Assembly (NCBI GenBank): GCA_902806565.1
Contig: CADCXA010000037.1
Span: forward strand, 62,001 to 126,000
Length of the DNA: 64,000 nucleotides
Source of the DNA: Hypoxylon rubiginosum
Lineage: Eukaryota > Ascomycota > Sordariomycetes > Xylariales > Hypoxylaceae
Direction of reading: 5' to 3'
The notes under the pieces were generated by a model. That model saw only the letters and a list, made by a program, of their open reading frames with translations. It was not told where the DNA came from and searched no databases. Numbering within the stretch: the stretch's first letter is position 1; each line of letters opens with the position of its first letter. A program made the translations under genes and the position numbers. Shown one piece after another: positions 26,424 through 37,044 of the stretch.

Positions 26424-28054
26424 TCAGGGCGCCTCGGTAACCTTACTATAACCATGAGACTTGTTCGGGGCGGGCGCGGGCCACAGTCGAGACTCTTCAT
26501 CATCGTTCGAGCTATCCAGGTATCTAGTCGTGTCTGTGCCGAACGAGGACATATCGTACGATTCCTCCGGCCCTACGTTGTTGCGACGCTTGAGGTTTTG
26601 CCTCTCTTTGTTCTTCTTCTCGATCGTGTCGACCACCCTGTCGCTCGGCCCAGATGAACCACTCTCGTTTTGCTTGCGGCGGGAAGAGAGGAGCACGGGG
26701 ATGAATCGGCTAAAGAAGGGTCGGACTGCCGGGACCGAGGCGCATATGATACCGAAGTTCACTTCGATGAAACAGAGTATCACTGGAGCATTCGGTATTA
26801 GTATTTGCTGTTGTATGCAAAGCGTGTGAGTGTATCTAAAACCCCCACAGAGAGTTGATGACTTGGGACAATATGTAGGGGTTGTCATTAACCCTGGAGT
26901 ATACTCACTATCGGGCACTGCATCCCAATCGTAATCTTCACTGGCTTCTAGAACAGGTATATAAGTCACTCGTTTCAGAGCGACAGCGCATACGCTGCAT
27001 GACGGTCAACATGGGACCTCTTCGAGCAATACGGAGCGAACTTACACAATGCCCGTGGCAAACAGGAGGATGATCGAAACCTTTTGCCTCTTGGGAAGCT
27101 GCATTCGAAGCACCAGCGGGATCGGTAGCAAGAGGATGATAACGTCTATCCCAATGTCTAGGTACTATATGTGAGCAACATTGGTGAATATCTAAGGCGA
27201 TATTGGTCACATACTTCGAGGAGGTTAGCTTCTATACAAATTCATCAGGACAGGGCACTTTTATACGTACCTTAGGCTACTAAGGGCTATATAAGCGGGA
27301 TACGAGTCGTAACACTCGGCGTCCAGGCTCTCGTCGACGATGCCTTGCAGTGGTCTACACGCCAGCGATTCGACGAATGCCGCCGTCAACGAATAGCAAG
27401 CGATAACGGCGATGCAGCTGTAGCATGTGAATCGGAACCAGGCGTGCGGCGCGAGCCTCAAGTATAAGACTAGCATGGACATCTTGGCGAAGCTGACACT
27501 TAATATGAAGCTTAGATACGCCAGCAGACCGTACTGAAATTATGATGAGCCCATGACGAAGCAACTGGGAAAGGGTGGTATTACCAAGCGTTCACCGATA
27601 TGATAAGTGTCCTGCGGGATATCCCAGACATGATACGTGAGGCCGTGGTCGATATCTACATGCGAATGCCGAGTTAAAAATTAGAGCTCAGGTATGTACC
27701 ATAAAATGGTGCCGAGAGGCTCTACCTTTCTGTACGAACGCCAGCATGGCAACCGAGATGATGAACGCGGCGATAACGAGCCCTTAAGCCTCCGTTAGAA
27801 GATAGGCCAAAATACGTAGGTCATATTTTATTTCGCTTACAATCGTCGGCCTCGAGCGTCTTCTTCAGCACTTGAAGCCTAGTGTAAAGGCGCAGGGATA
27901 GGGCAATGCCGGCGATGATGGTGGTTGAGATACCAGCCGCCATTAAGTCCCCTCGTTTCGTCGGAGGGTTGACGGGAGTGCGCACCTGCCCAGGTGGCAC
28001 CTCGGCGTAGTAGACTATCTCATCGCTCATCGTGAAGAATCTCGACGTCGCCAA
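26424..28054 (-). CDS. fungal rhodopsin-domain (SAT4/PTH11-type) integral membrane protein
   Basis: Seven exons (28054-27841, 27782-27726, 27655-27585, 27533-27267, 27164-27046, 26994-26909, 26782-26424) give about 390 residues. The order of hydrophobic segments and small motifs fits the fungal rhodopsin-domain family: AADDW-type motif (here EADDWLVIAAF), a Gly-rich loop DIDHGLTYHVWDIP, SFAKMSMLVLYLRL, a CRPLQGIVDE/C loop, DVIILLLPIP and NFGIICASVPAVRPF before a hydrophilic Arg/Ser-rich C-tail. The family is seven-pass, found at membranes, and mostly uncharacterised; some members are surface sensors. The exon 4/5 junction is the weakest: the stronger GTACGT donor breaks the frame and only the GTATAA donor 4 bases further on fits. 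Start could also be 28030. Confidence 0.8.
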
Positions 28055-29849
28055 GAAGGAGCTACTGGTATATTAGGAGTATCCACCTGTTCGTCGAGAC
28101 GATATTGAAAAGCAATAGTTGAGCGGCCCGGACCGGTCGCAATGCGGGGAGGCAACTGGAGGTATGAGTATTAATGGTCCATCCTACCTAAGGCGACCGG
28201 TAGAGACAATAAATCATGTCTCACAAAGTATCGTAAGAGAATTATAAAAAAAAATATTAGCAGCCTTGGCTACGAGAACGTAGGGTGGACGGTATGCCGG
28301 TTTTGTTGGCATGCAGCTCTCAGCTCACTACCCCCCGGAATACTGCCTCCTAGCGGCGGGATAGGCCCAACCACCAACGTGGCCCACGCGAGACCCGGAC
28401 ATCTTCTTTCATCGATCCCAAGTATTATGGACCATTGTCCTGGCGCATGCAGATACATACATGGTACAATATAGGCACTACCGATCAGCCCTTGAGAGCA
28501 GCCCGGGCTATCCCCAGTTTCATTGGCACGTCAAAGCTGACCAACCTGCCGGTATCCCGAATTGTTAGGCTTTGTTGTAGGTAAAATTAGAACAATTTTA
28601 TATGCCGGTGGCCAATAAATGTGATATCTATCGCCTTTACGTACAGGGGATTTCGTCTCTAGCTCGAGATATATTCTCATGACCAAGACGTTCCAAACGC
28701 GGTGGACAACAATATTCTTTCTCATCGCATTTCCCCTCAGTCAGCATCAACAAGGAGTAAGATGCTTGAGGTTTGCTGCTTGCCAAGTCTAGAGCAGACT
28801 TGGTACCTACATGTGCAGCTAGGGTTCGACGGTAAGGGATAAGTTTTCATACGCGCCGCAGACGTTAGTGAAAGCCTGTCACCTTCTTCTCCCTTTGAAT
28901 TATCACAATTATCACACAGCATAGCTTCGACGATCTCCATACCTAGGTACTTCGTACCTAAGATATTCACCGAACTCGCGTGTCAACCCTTCGGAAGAAA
29001 AAAGAAAGGATCATAGCTCGGTCGAGATCGACGCCGATGAACTCTTATACGATGTGTCCTATCAACTAATGCATACGATACGAAGTAAAACAAGTGAGAC
29101 TTGGCGTTTATTCTACCCCATGGCTTCCTACCAGCCTAGCATTTGATACCTCTGGTTAAGGCTTACCCTATATCACGTATTGTCTGTTGTTGCTGCTATT
29201 GGTGCCCGAATTGCGACTGCCTCACACTAAGGGCCTCATCCAAAAGGACAAATCTAACCTATAACAGCCACGGATCAAGCAGTATTTTCCTATGATGGGA
29301 CTAGTAGAAGCACATTCCACTCTACCGTCACAGAGCTTGCATCCTCCCGCGCTACTAGGGGAGAAATAGGCACATTAGCCGCGAAGACGGGATCGGAGTA
29401 CAGGGGACGTACCTAGTGCGAGATCATACAGGCGATGGTTACCTCACTAATGCGCACAAGACAAGAGACGCCTACTTGCAAATTACCAATTACAGCCCCC
29501 AAAGCTTTGGGACGTGAGATTCGCCAAAGAGCCAAGATATAGTGATGACTAGCTTTCGAGAGTCTGTAAGTCATGCGTTTGTCCACCTGACCGCCGTAGT
29601 GCTGATTCGAGAGCCAAGCATCCCCCTCTCCCCGTCGCCGCACAGGAAGCCGCGTCTCAATCCAAGTCAGACATACTTCCGTATCTCTACCGAGACATTG
29701 TCCTGCCCCCCTATTCTCCTATTGATGATCCACAAGAAATCCCCAGATAAGAATAGTATACACACGGCAAACGAGTTAGGGGGTCTAGGTTAGTCCCGAT
29801 GTAAGACTCGTGGCTCTCCGAAGACTGGATGAATGCGATGCGCAGCGAC

Positions 29850-30330
29850 GTCAATTGTACTCACATCGAACTAGCTGGTATTGGCGTCACCGAGAGTGTC
29901 TAAGGAATACCGAAGCAGATAATAATCCCGACGCCAAGGACCGCGAGCGACGCAGGTATTGTCTTGATCTACATATAAATTTCCGTTCGAGACAGTTGTC
30001 TACGGTGCTGACCGATAAACCCAAGACCGCGAGTACGCCCGTCATTCTAGAGTAACCGACCAGAGATATAGACCTACCGGAATTTCTTGTGACATTTTCG
30101 GTCTCGAAGAATGGTTCCTGTGGGTGTTAGACATTAGTGAACGAACTGCTTATGAATATATCATATAACTTTACCAATAAAGTTGGTGTATATGGTACTT
30201 CGTCGATCAGATTTTGTCGAACATCCAGGTTTGAGAGGCTGGCGTTCTCTTTTGGCTTGGCCTATGAGCTTGACGATTGGCACTTTGGCCATCGAACATG
30301 TCATAAAAGACATTAGCTAGGGTGGTATAT
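29850..30330 (-). pseudogene. possible decayed membrane-protein gene fragment
   Basis: Reading the minus strand, blocks of coding-like sequence are separated by GT...AG segments: a basic N-terminal block (MAKVPIVKLIGQAKRERQPL), a block with PYTPTLL, EPFFETENVTRNSG and a hydrophobic run TGVLAVLGLSV, then a hydrophobic block ASLAVLGVGIIICFGIP that ends in a stop. No single splice pattern keeps all blocks in one frame. I do not recognise the family. It could be a relic or chance. Confidence 0.2.
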
Positions 30331-30499
30331 CTTGAGCCAGCATGTAAGGGAGTGCAATGCATTGACCCCCTGAGCTAGGCTAGAACAGTTCAAAAATACC
30401 TCGATGCTAAGGCCCTTCATTTTTATCTCTCACCCACGAATACAAAAATGATGTGGCTAATACTGTATTAGGCAATCATAAATCGGTAACAAATCAGTT

Positions 30500-30522
30500 A
30501 AGTACCTACCTGGTAGGTACTT
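30500..30522. repeat. perfect inverted repeat, 11 bp arms with 1-base centre
   Basis: AAGTACCTACC and its exact reverse complement are separated by a single T. It is built from the TACCTA motif that recurs in the window's intergenic DNA. Confidence 0.85.
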
Positions 30523-30952
30523 GATTAGGGGAAGAGGGAGCGACCAGAAGGGAGATGCTTAGGAGGTAAGTATAATTGCCGTTGTGCATAAGCTGTACAC
30601 CCTACCTAAGAGTGCTGATATCTAGGACACCATGGCGTCCTCTTCAACGCGCTGGATGAATCTCAGTTAATTGAACCGGACAGAAGTAGGCATACCAAAT
30701 CTCCTTAGCGGTCCTTGTACGCCAAAACTTCGCAACAAATGCTGTATTTGTCGGACAAGCACACCCAGCTGCGTGGCAAATGCGGGGCCCAGGCTAGGTT
30801 AGGTACGCAACATCGCGAAAGAACGCAAGACAGAAAACGGTCGGTCATCAATAGCACAAAAATAACTTGGTTCGATACCAAAATGCATTATAACTCGCTA
30901 GTTGCGGTGTCCAAGATACAGCGAAGACTTTCCGGGCGTCCCATCATCAGCC

Positions 30953-31429
30953 TCATCCGACGAGGTACTGTTCGATATCCTTGTCCTCCTCGTCTTCCTG
31001 TTGTTCCTGCAGCTTCTTCTCCTCTTCATCCAGGAGCTTCTTGATCATGTTCCTCTGGCGCTTCCGGGCCTTCTTTCCCCAGTCCGTAGCGGTGGTCTGG
31101 GCCTGCTCTTCCTCCCCCTCGCTGTCGTCGGGTATGTCGAGCTGACCGCGCAGCTGGTTGGGCGATATTTCCGCCTGCTTTTCCTTCTCCAGCCGCTCCT
31201 TCTCGTAGTGCTTATCGAGCTGCTTTTCTTGGAACCGGGCACCGTGCTTGATGATGTACGGTCGTAAGAGCGCGTACGCGCCGACGATGATGACCAGCCG
31301 GATCCATTGCTGCGCCGTCATGGTCGTGAAAGACTCGGATAGGTTGTTGCTGAAACGGCCTTTGACCAGCGAGAAGAGCTCGGTAACCGAGTCGAACAGG
31401 TGAGCGACGAGATCGAAGAGTTCCGACAT
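30953..31429 (-). CDS. PGA2: Pga2 family ER/protein-trafficking protein
   Basis: Single-exon frame of 158 residues. The layout fits the Pga2 family: a short N-terminal segment, one hydrophobic helix near residues 43-58 (WIRLVIIVGAYALLRPYI), a basic stretch KHGARFQEKQLDKHYEKERL, an acidic DDSEGEEE patch and the conserved aromatic-basic block TDWGKKARKRQRNMIKK followed by a Glu/Gln-rich tail. In yeast Pga2 is an ER/nuclear-envelope protein needed for maturation of Gas1 and alkaline phosphatase. The gene is divergent from the histone-fold gene starting at 31908, sharing about 480 bp of upstream DNA. Length agrees with fungal homologues (about 130-170 residues). Confidence 0.88.
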   Translation of the reverse strand: MSELFDLVAHLFDSVTELFSLVKGRFSNNLSESFTTMTAQQWIRLVIIVGAYALLRPYIIKHGARFQEKQLDKHYEKERLEKEKQAEISPNQLRGQLDIPDDSEGEEEQAQTTATDWGKKARKRQRNMIKKLLDEEEKKLQEQQEDEEDKDIEQYLVG

Positions 31430-31907
31430 GATGGGCGAGCGGTTTTCTTGATGCGACTAGATGAATTATTGGGCAATTTGAATCCGCTGTAGATGCGGTT
31501 TGCGAGGGAAATGGTAGGTCAATAGGAAAGCTTAGGATAGCGGTCTGGCTGTTGCAAATTGTCTAGCAGAGCAGCACCGGTGAACATTAATAAGATGATA
31601 GAATAAGAGGTGCTAAGAAAAAGAGAAATGCGAAACTTTTTGAAGTGTTGAGGATCCGTGGACCCCGTGCCTGCCGCGTGAATAAGCAACTAGCATGGAA
31701 GAAAAAAAAAGGCCTCTTTCTCCTTTCGGTATTAGTGGTATTATTGCGCACTGACCTTCGCTAGTACCCCCGCTCCCCGCCCTAAAACCGCTACTATCTT
31801 TAACCTTAATTGTCAACGCGTCTGACGTAACTTAAACGCGTTTCGTTTCAGTGTCCAAGTTAGACGAAACACTATCTCGATTTTTAAGACTGGGCATTTC
31901 ATCGACC
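31430..31907. promoter_or_regulatory. shared upstream region of PGA2 and MHF1
   Basis: A 478-base gap between two divergently transcribed start codons; both promoters must lie here unless they extend into the genes. I see no defined operator. An A-rich tract lies near 31700-31711. Confidence 0.5.
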
Positions 31908-32358
31908 ATGGCGGACGATTCAGAAGAAGACGTACGAGATGTGAGAATACCATCAATTGTTAGGTACATTGATGCATATTGGCTAATTCTGTATAACAGC
32001 AACTTAAAGCCGCACTATGGCTTGCAATTGGGGGGATGGTTGATGAAGAAACCCTTAGGAGGAACAGGAATGTCACTCCCCAGTTCATCGCAGCCTTGAC
32101 AGAGATGGTATGGGCTCAGATAGGTACTCAGACATATTCCACTCTAGTCAGTCTATTACGAATTACAACTTGAGCTGATGCTTCCCAGAAAACGTCGCAT
32201 TGGACCTAGAGAACTTCAGTCGCCATGCAGGACGAACTACTATCAACACTGATGATGTCCTGTTACTTGCCAGACGGAACCAAGATCTCCACGCAATCAT
32301 AAAGGATTTTGTCGACAAGCAGAAAGCCACCAAGGCAAAGGGCAAGTCGAAGAGATGA
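31908..32358 (+). CDS. MHF1: MHF1/CENP-S histone-fold protein
   Basis: Exons 31908-31940, 32000-32123 and 32189-32358 give 108 residues with correct phases. The family signature is clear: LKAALWLAIGGMVDEE in helix 1, then FIAALTEMVWAQIE, NVALDLENFSRHAGR and the loop-helix TTINTDDVLLLARRN, ending in a Lys-rich tail. CENP-S (Mhf1) pairs with CENP-X (Mhf2) in a histone-fold tetramer. This acts at the kinetochore with CENP-T/W and with the FANCM/Mph1 helicase at stalled forks. The start MADDSEEDVRD is typical of the short acidic N-terminus. Intron 1 follows only 33 coding bases; intron 2 uses an unusual GTACTC donor. Confidence 0.92.
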
Positions 32359-33333
32359 AAAAAGACGATGAACTATTGTTTTATTTCAATCTGTGGCCCA
32401 ACAGAGATGGAAGGTCTAGTCTGATGGGAACATGAAGGCGGGTGCAGAACTCGTCTGCACTTCAGTCTATGTCATGGAGACGTGTCTGGGCTGCAAACCT
32501 TGCCAGTGGTGTTTTGGTGAAATACCTTAGCACACAGACGGGTCATGCTGAGAGTGATCTAGCTGCTCATCTGCTTGGGCATGACTTGAGAGCTATGCCA
32601 CTCCGAAGAGCATGTCAGAGACCCGCATTGGAAAACGACCGCTGAGTCGCATGAACGTTAACACCATCAACAAATGCTTCTTATAATGCGCATCAAGCTT
32701 ATCATGAATGTAGGTACATTCATGAGAGGGAAAATAGGTAGTTAACCGTCAACATACCCGAATAAAACACCCTCTCGATGAATTAGCTAGAGATAACAAG
32801 ACAGACAGGAATGTCTTTCGATGATATACGAGAACGTCCCTACTTTCTGATAAATATAATTGATTTCAAGTTCCCTCATCGCTTGGGCTCACCAGCTTCT
32901 ATCCAGCCATCGGAGTTCCTTGCGAGTATATTCTAGGGAAGAGCCCTTTTCGGAAATGGCTGCTTCTGCTTCTATTATATTCATCAACTGTGTATAGACT
33001 TTCTTGCGACGTTGTGGGGAAGACATGATGACCTGTCATGTCAGCTGCGATCCTAACAGCGAAACGCTACCCCCATCCCTCAGAAACTCGAAGTGAGAGG
33101 GCAGCTTCTGACTGTTGGTTTATTGTAAGTTGCTATTTACGATAACGTATACCTATATTCGTAAAATCTAATCCGATCGAGCAGCTGGTAGCCTCTACCT
33201 CTACGAGGCTATCTAGATCATGTCGGTGGTGGCCGTATAGCGCTTCGCCACGGTCAGCTCTTGTCAGGCGCTCCGCCACATCGGGGGCAGACTCGAGATA
33301 GTAAATAAGAACGCTATTCCAGCCGCTTAAGAT
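32359..33333. other. intergenic stretch before the unknown two-gene cassette
   Basis: Nearly 1 kb without a supported gene; an 80-codon minus-strand frame at 33133-33375 shows no family likeness. This contains whatever promoter drives the large protein gene. Confidence 0.55.
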
Positions 33334-36300
33334 ATGGGAAAACACGCGTTCTATCCTATTGCTAAGCAATTGCATGCAAAGTACAGAATAAATTGAATGA
33401 ACTGATACAGGTTTCTATTCTACGAACATTTGGAGCCTAGCCAGCTTTCTGTCCCGTTCGGATACTACCTGGCCTCGGCAGCTTCTTATCCGGGCTTGTG
33501 TCTCGATTATTCAATGGCGTCTTTTGGTCAGCTTACGAATGCGTTCCTGAAGGCGTCGCAAGAAACAAGCATTGGACTTACACACCTCAATTTCGATTTT
33601 GCTCTTTTTAAATACGATGCTCCTCACGAATATTTGGGCCTTGGTGAGGCGGTATCAAAACGCCGCAAAGATACCGCCGAGGATGGACCACTCCATATTA
33701 CCGCACGAAAGTTAGGGGCACTCTTTCAAAGTGCCATGCCTGAAGTCCCCAACTTGATCCAAGCGTATGGGTTACGGGCTAGCGATATCGCCAAACTGCC
33801 AGAGGTCAATCCTAGGGCGAGCACGAGACATGGAATATTCGCAGAACATGTGGGTGTTGATGGCACCACGATATGGGCCGCGGCGACTTCAGGAAAGGAG
33901 ACAGTCACGATGCATTTGCTCGCCTGTATGCTGGCACGAATTTGGACCCGAGAGGAGGCCGTCTCGATCTGGAGTGAGCTGGTGGAGTACCGAAAAGTTT
34001 TCCTTCAAAGAACAATTGAAGGCTCCGAAGCTGGTTTCAAAGTATCCGATCTTGCCGCATCACGAATTGAAATAAGCAGGGGGCAGTTGGACGCATGGGA
34101 CGCAAGCGCTAGGTAGTCTCCATTACGTTCTTGAGTGGATGAGGCAATACTAATTCCTAGCAGAGCATGGCTGCAGACAGCTGACTCCGGGAAGATGCTC
34201 CAGCAAACGCAAGTTAGACTGCTGGTAGACAATATAACGCTCCCCGTATCGACTCATGGGACGTTGTATACTGCAGTCACGGAATCCTGGGTAAAAGCAC
34301 TGCAGGCACTGGAGAACCTGATCAAAGGAATACCCCAGCAAATTAATGATGGTGCCGTATTACTGGGGCTTTCTGCATGGCACCTATACCCAGACCTTCT
34401 GTTAGCCAGCACAGGTCAAAACATCAAACAGGAAGACTCCTTGATCAGCTCCGGTGGCATCGTCACGATTGGCCTTGAAGACAAGGATAATAATGGTGAA
34501 GGGGTATTCTGGTCCCTCCCCTTAGCCCAAGCAAGGTACTATGGCGACCCAGTTATAACAAAACGACATGCGGGCGTCCGAGAATCCCAAGTCAATTTCA
34601 ACGAATTCCTGTTTGTTGTCATCGGCAGCATTCTGAGTCGGTGGAACGCCCATTCGCTCGACCTATACGTCAAATTAGACCTGATTCACAAGTTCGCCAG
34701 TATCGCCAGTCCTACGAGTGATCATCCCGGTGACCTAAAATGTCACCCATTACACACAGAAGATCGCGGCAAGCTGGGGTGGCTACACCGTCTTGGTCTT
34801 GCGGTTAGTCAATACAGCCAATCCAAGGAAGTTGCCCGAAAGCAGATGGCACGATTGATTTCTTTCGGCGAACGACGATGCTTCAACTTCCTCAGCCCTA
34901 TAAACTCCCATCCTCCCCCGGCTTTTGGACTGGTCGAATTTAGGACCCTCCTGGATGCCTTCGGAGACGACTTCGAAGGAAGAATCCGGTTCCTTCAGAA
35001 CTGGGCGGCAAGAGAATTTTACTCTCACAGTTTACGCGACGCGGTGATTCGATATCGTCCCAAAGGGAAGTATGAACGATTTCAATATACCAAACTTATA
35101 AGTGAGGCAGTTCCCCACAAGAAAAGACGAAATGCTACCAGCTCCTCTACTATATCACCACCGCAGTTCCACTGGCTCGATGACTTCGAGAACGATAGAG
35201 TAGATGACTTCGAGGGCGATGGAGTAGATGGTCATAAGACAGCTACGGAGACGGCTGGATGGGGCGCACAGATCCCACCCGGGCCTAACGAACAGCCTAC
35301 TCCCCACGACTTATTCTATGGCGACCCTAAGTCCTGCGCCATCTATGTCCCTAGAGACAGGAAGGCGGCACCTAGGATAAATCGCATGAAAATCTCCCAC
35401 CTGATTCGATGCATAGAAGAAGGCGACTTTCCGATGAATCTCGTCAAGACTGCACTTATCCATGTGTGCGAAAGTTCTATCTTTGACAAGTACTTCGATT
35501 CGTTGAACGCCATCGACGTAGCGGGAATGGTATATTCCAAGCTCCATGGTGCCAGAGTTCATCTCCAAGTCACATCAAAGCCGATTATCGAATCGCATTG
35601 GTGTAAGGAGCTGCAGTCAGAGGAGCCTCGTATCTTGCAAGCTATCTTCAGTTGTGTCGCTCATCTGGAGACTGGTGTTTGTGATGTTGATCCTAACAGC
35701 ATTGGAGATCAGACATTCGCCGTTTGCCACGGGTCATCCATCTTTGTCGCTGAGAGCTTGCTCAAAGACCCCGCGGAAGCAAACTTGGAAATACCCGTAG
35801 AGCGCATAGTCGGTAACGTCGGGAAGCCGGGACTGACTTTCCTGATTGCACCTCCTAGGCCGAAGACCCGGAAAGTAGACTACTCAACTTGGCATATGAT
35901 TTCCCACGAGCCTTTCAACGGCGTGGCGCAGGACAGCTTTCAGGGGACAACGTTCCATCTCTCATTCACCGGGTACGAACTTCCGATAGATTTAGGGCAC
36001 CGCAGCGGTCGTGATGCGCCTGCCTCCTTTTTGGAAACTGTGGTATCGGTTTACGATCGAGGGAAATGGATCGCTGATCTTGATATCTTGACATCATCAA
36101 CACAATGGACGAAGCTGCTAGATCCCTAGTGCGGTCATTCGAGCGAACAGAAGACAAGTAATCAGTTGATTAGACGCTTAGTCTCCGTGGACTCCTGGAT
36201 GGAACTTCTTGACCCTCCCGTTCAAGTCTCTGTAGTGCGTGCGCACGGAAACCCAGTCGCCCGGCTCGCAGCAGCCGCACTGGCCGTTCGTCAATCCGAC

Positions 36301-36594
36301 CAGGTCTTCATCCTTCAAGCAAATCCCTGCTGGGAATGTCATCTGAAAGAAACGGCGGGTTACAAAACCAAGCTACCAAAACCTCCGGTCAGCCTACCAA
36401 AAGACGATCAAGGTGCAGAAGGGAATGACCATTCTGAAGAAGAAGGATCTGAGGTAGATTACGGTATGTCTGGGTGCGAGGAAGAGGACATCTACGCCTT
36501 TAGTGTACCGGCTCCGGAAGCACGTGAACCTGATTCACTGATGGACGGAGCGGAGGGAGGCAGCGCGCAGCCGAAAACTTGCTTTATATATTAG
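33334..36594 (+). CDS. large fungal protein of unknown function, interrupted by one in-frame TAG
   Basis: The main coding parts are 33411-34112 and 34161-36594, joined by a normal 48-nt intron (CTAAT branch, CTAG end). Together they encode about 1,045 residues in one frame, except for a single TAG at 36127-36129. Past that stop the frame stays open for 154 codons and keeps protein-like content (SVDSWMELLDPP, VVRAHGNPVARLAAAAL), so the C-terminus is either lost, read through or spliced in. The 5' end is also awkward: the frame enters at an acceptor (33410) with no ATG. The only start I can connect is 33334 through a 30-nt GT-AG segment. I recall close relatives in other ascomycetes (motif HLEPSQLSVPFGYYLASAASY) but no function. 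No membrane segment is evident. Its neighbour downstream is a membrane protein that often accompanies it. Confidence 0.65.
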
Positions 36595-37044
36595 AGCCCC
36601 TTGTCAAAACATCTTTTCCTCCTATCGAGCGCCTCACCCAAAAAAGGCGAACCGGTTTTCTAAATGACGAGGAAATGAGACATAGGTCTATCCTTGGATA
36701 GTGCTAGGTGCTGGATTAAGATAGGACGAAGGTTTTAGTAAAGGGACCTCTGCGAAACAAACTGAATACCTAGAGTAATACATCCCTTACTCGATTTCTC
36801 AGGAGTCAGGACTTATGATGAACGCCAGACTCAGCCTGTAGGGCTGAAATGGCGGGGTCTTGCCCTGCCACGTTAGGTGTCGTCTTACAATGCATGAATA
36901 TTACATCGAGGACCGGAGGGCTGTGTTGGCTCAGCCTACTTCACTTCAAGATTCATAAGCAGAAGCAACTTCTGGCGAGCTGACAACACCAGTACGCGCT
37001 AACTTGACCCAATAAAGGATTTTCCCGAGCTCTTCTCTCGAAAC
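36595..37044. other. intergenic gap between the two cassette genes
   Basis: 450 bases between genes in the same orientation. No gene is seen. The spacing is too large for overlapping transcripts to be assumed, and the downstream gene has room for its own promoter. Confidence 0.6.

Larger units (their letters stand above)
28055..30952. other. intergenic stretch with no clear gene
   Basis: Nearly 3 kb without a confident gene. The minus strand at 29.85-30.33 kb contains short splice-like blocks encoding hydrophobic peptides (for example TGVLAVLGLSVSTV and PASLAVLGVGIIICFGIP) interrupted by stops. It may be the remains of a membrane-protein gene. Elsewhere only TACCTA-type motifs and a perfect hairpin at 30500-30522 stand out. 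Confidence 0.5.

Noticed and set aside
33133..33375. 80-codon minus-strand frame upstream of the large cassette gene
   Set aside because: No family likeness, overlaps the likely promoter and first exon of the plus-strand gene.
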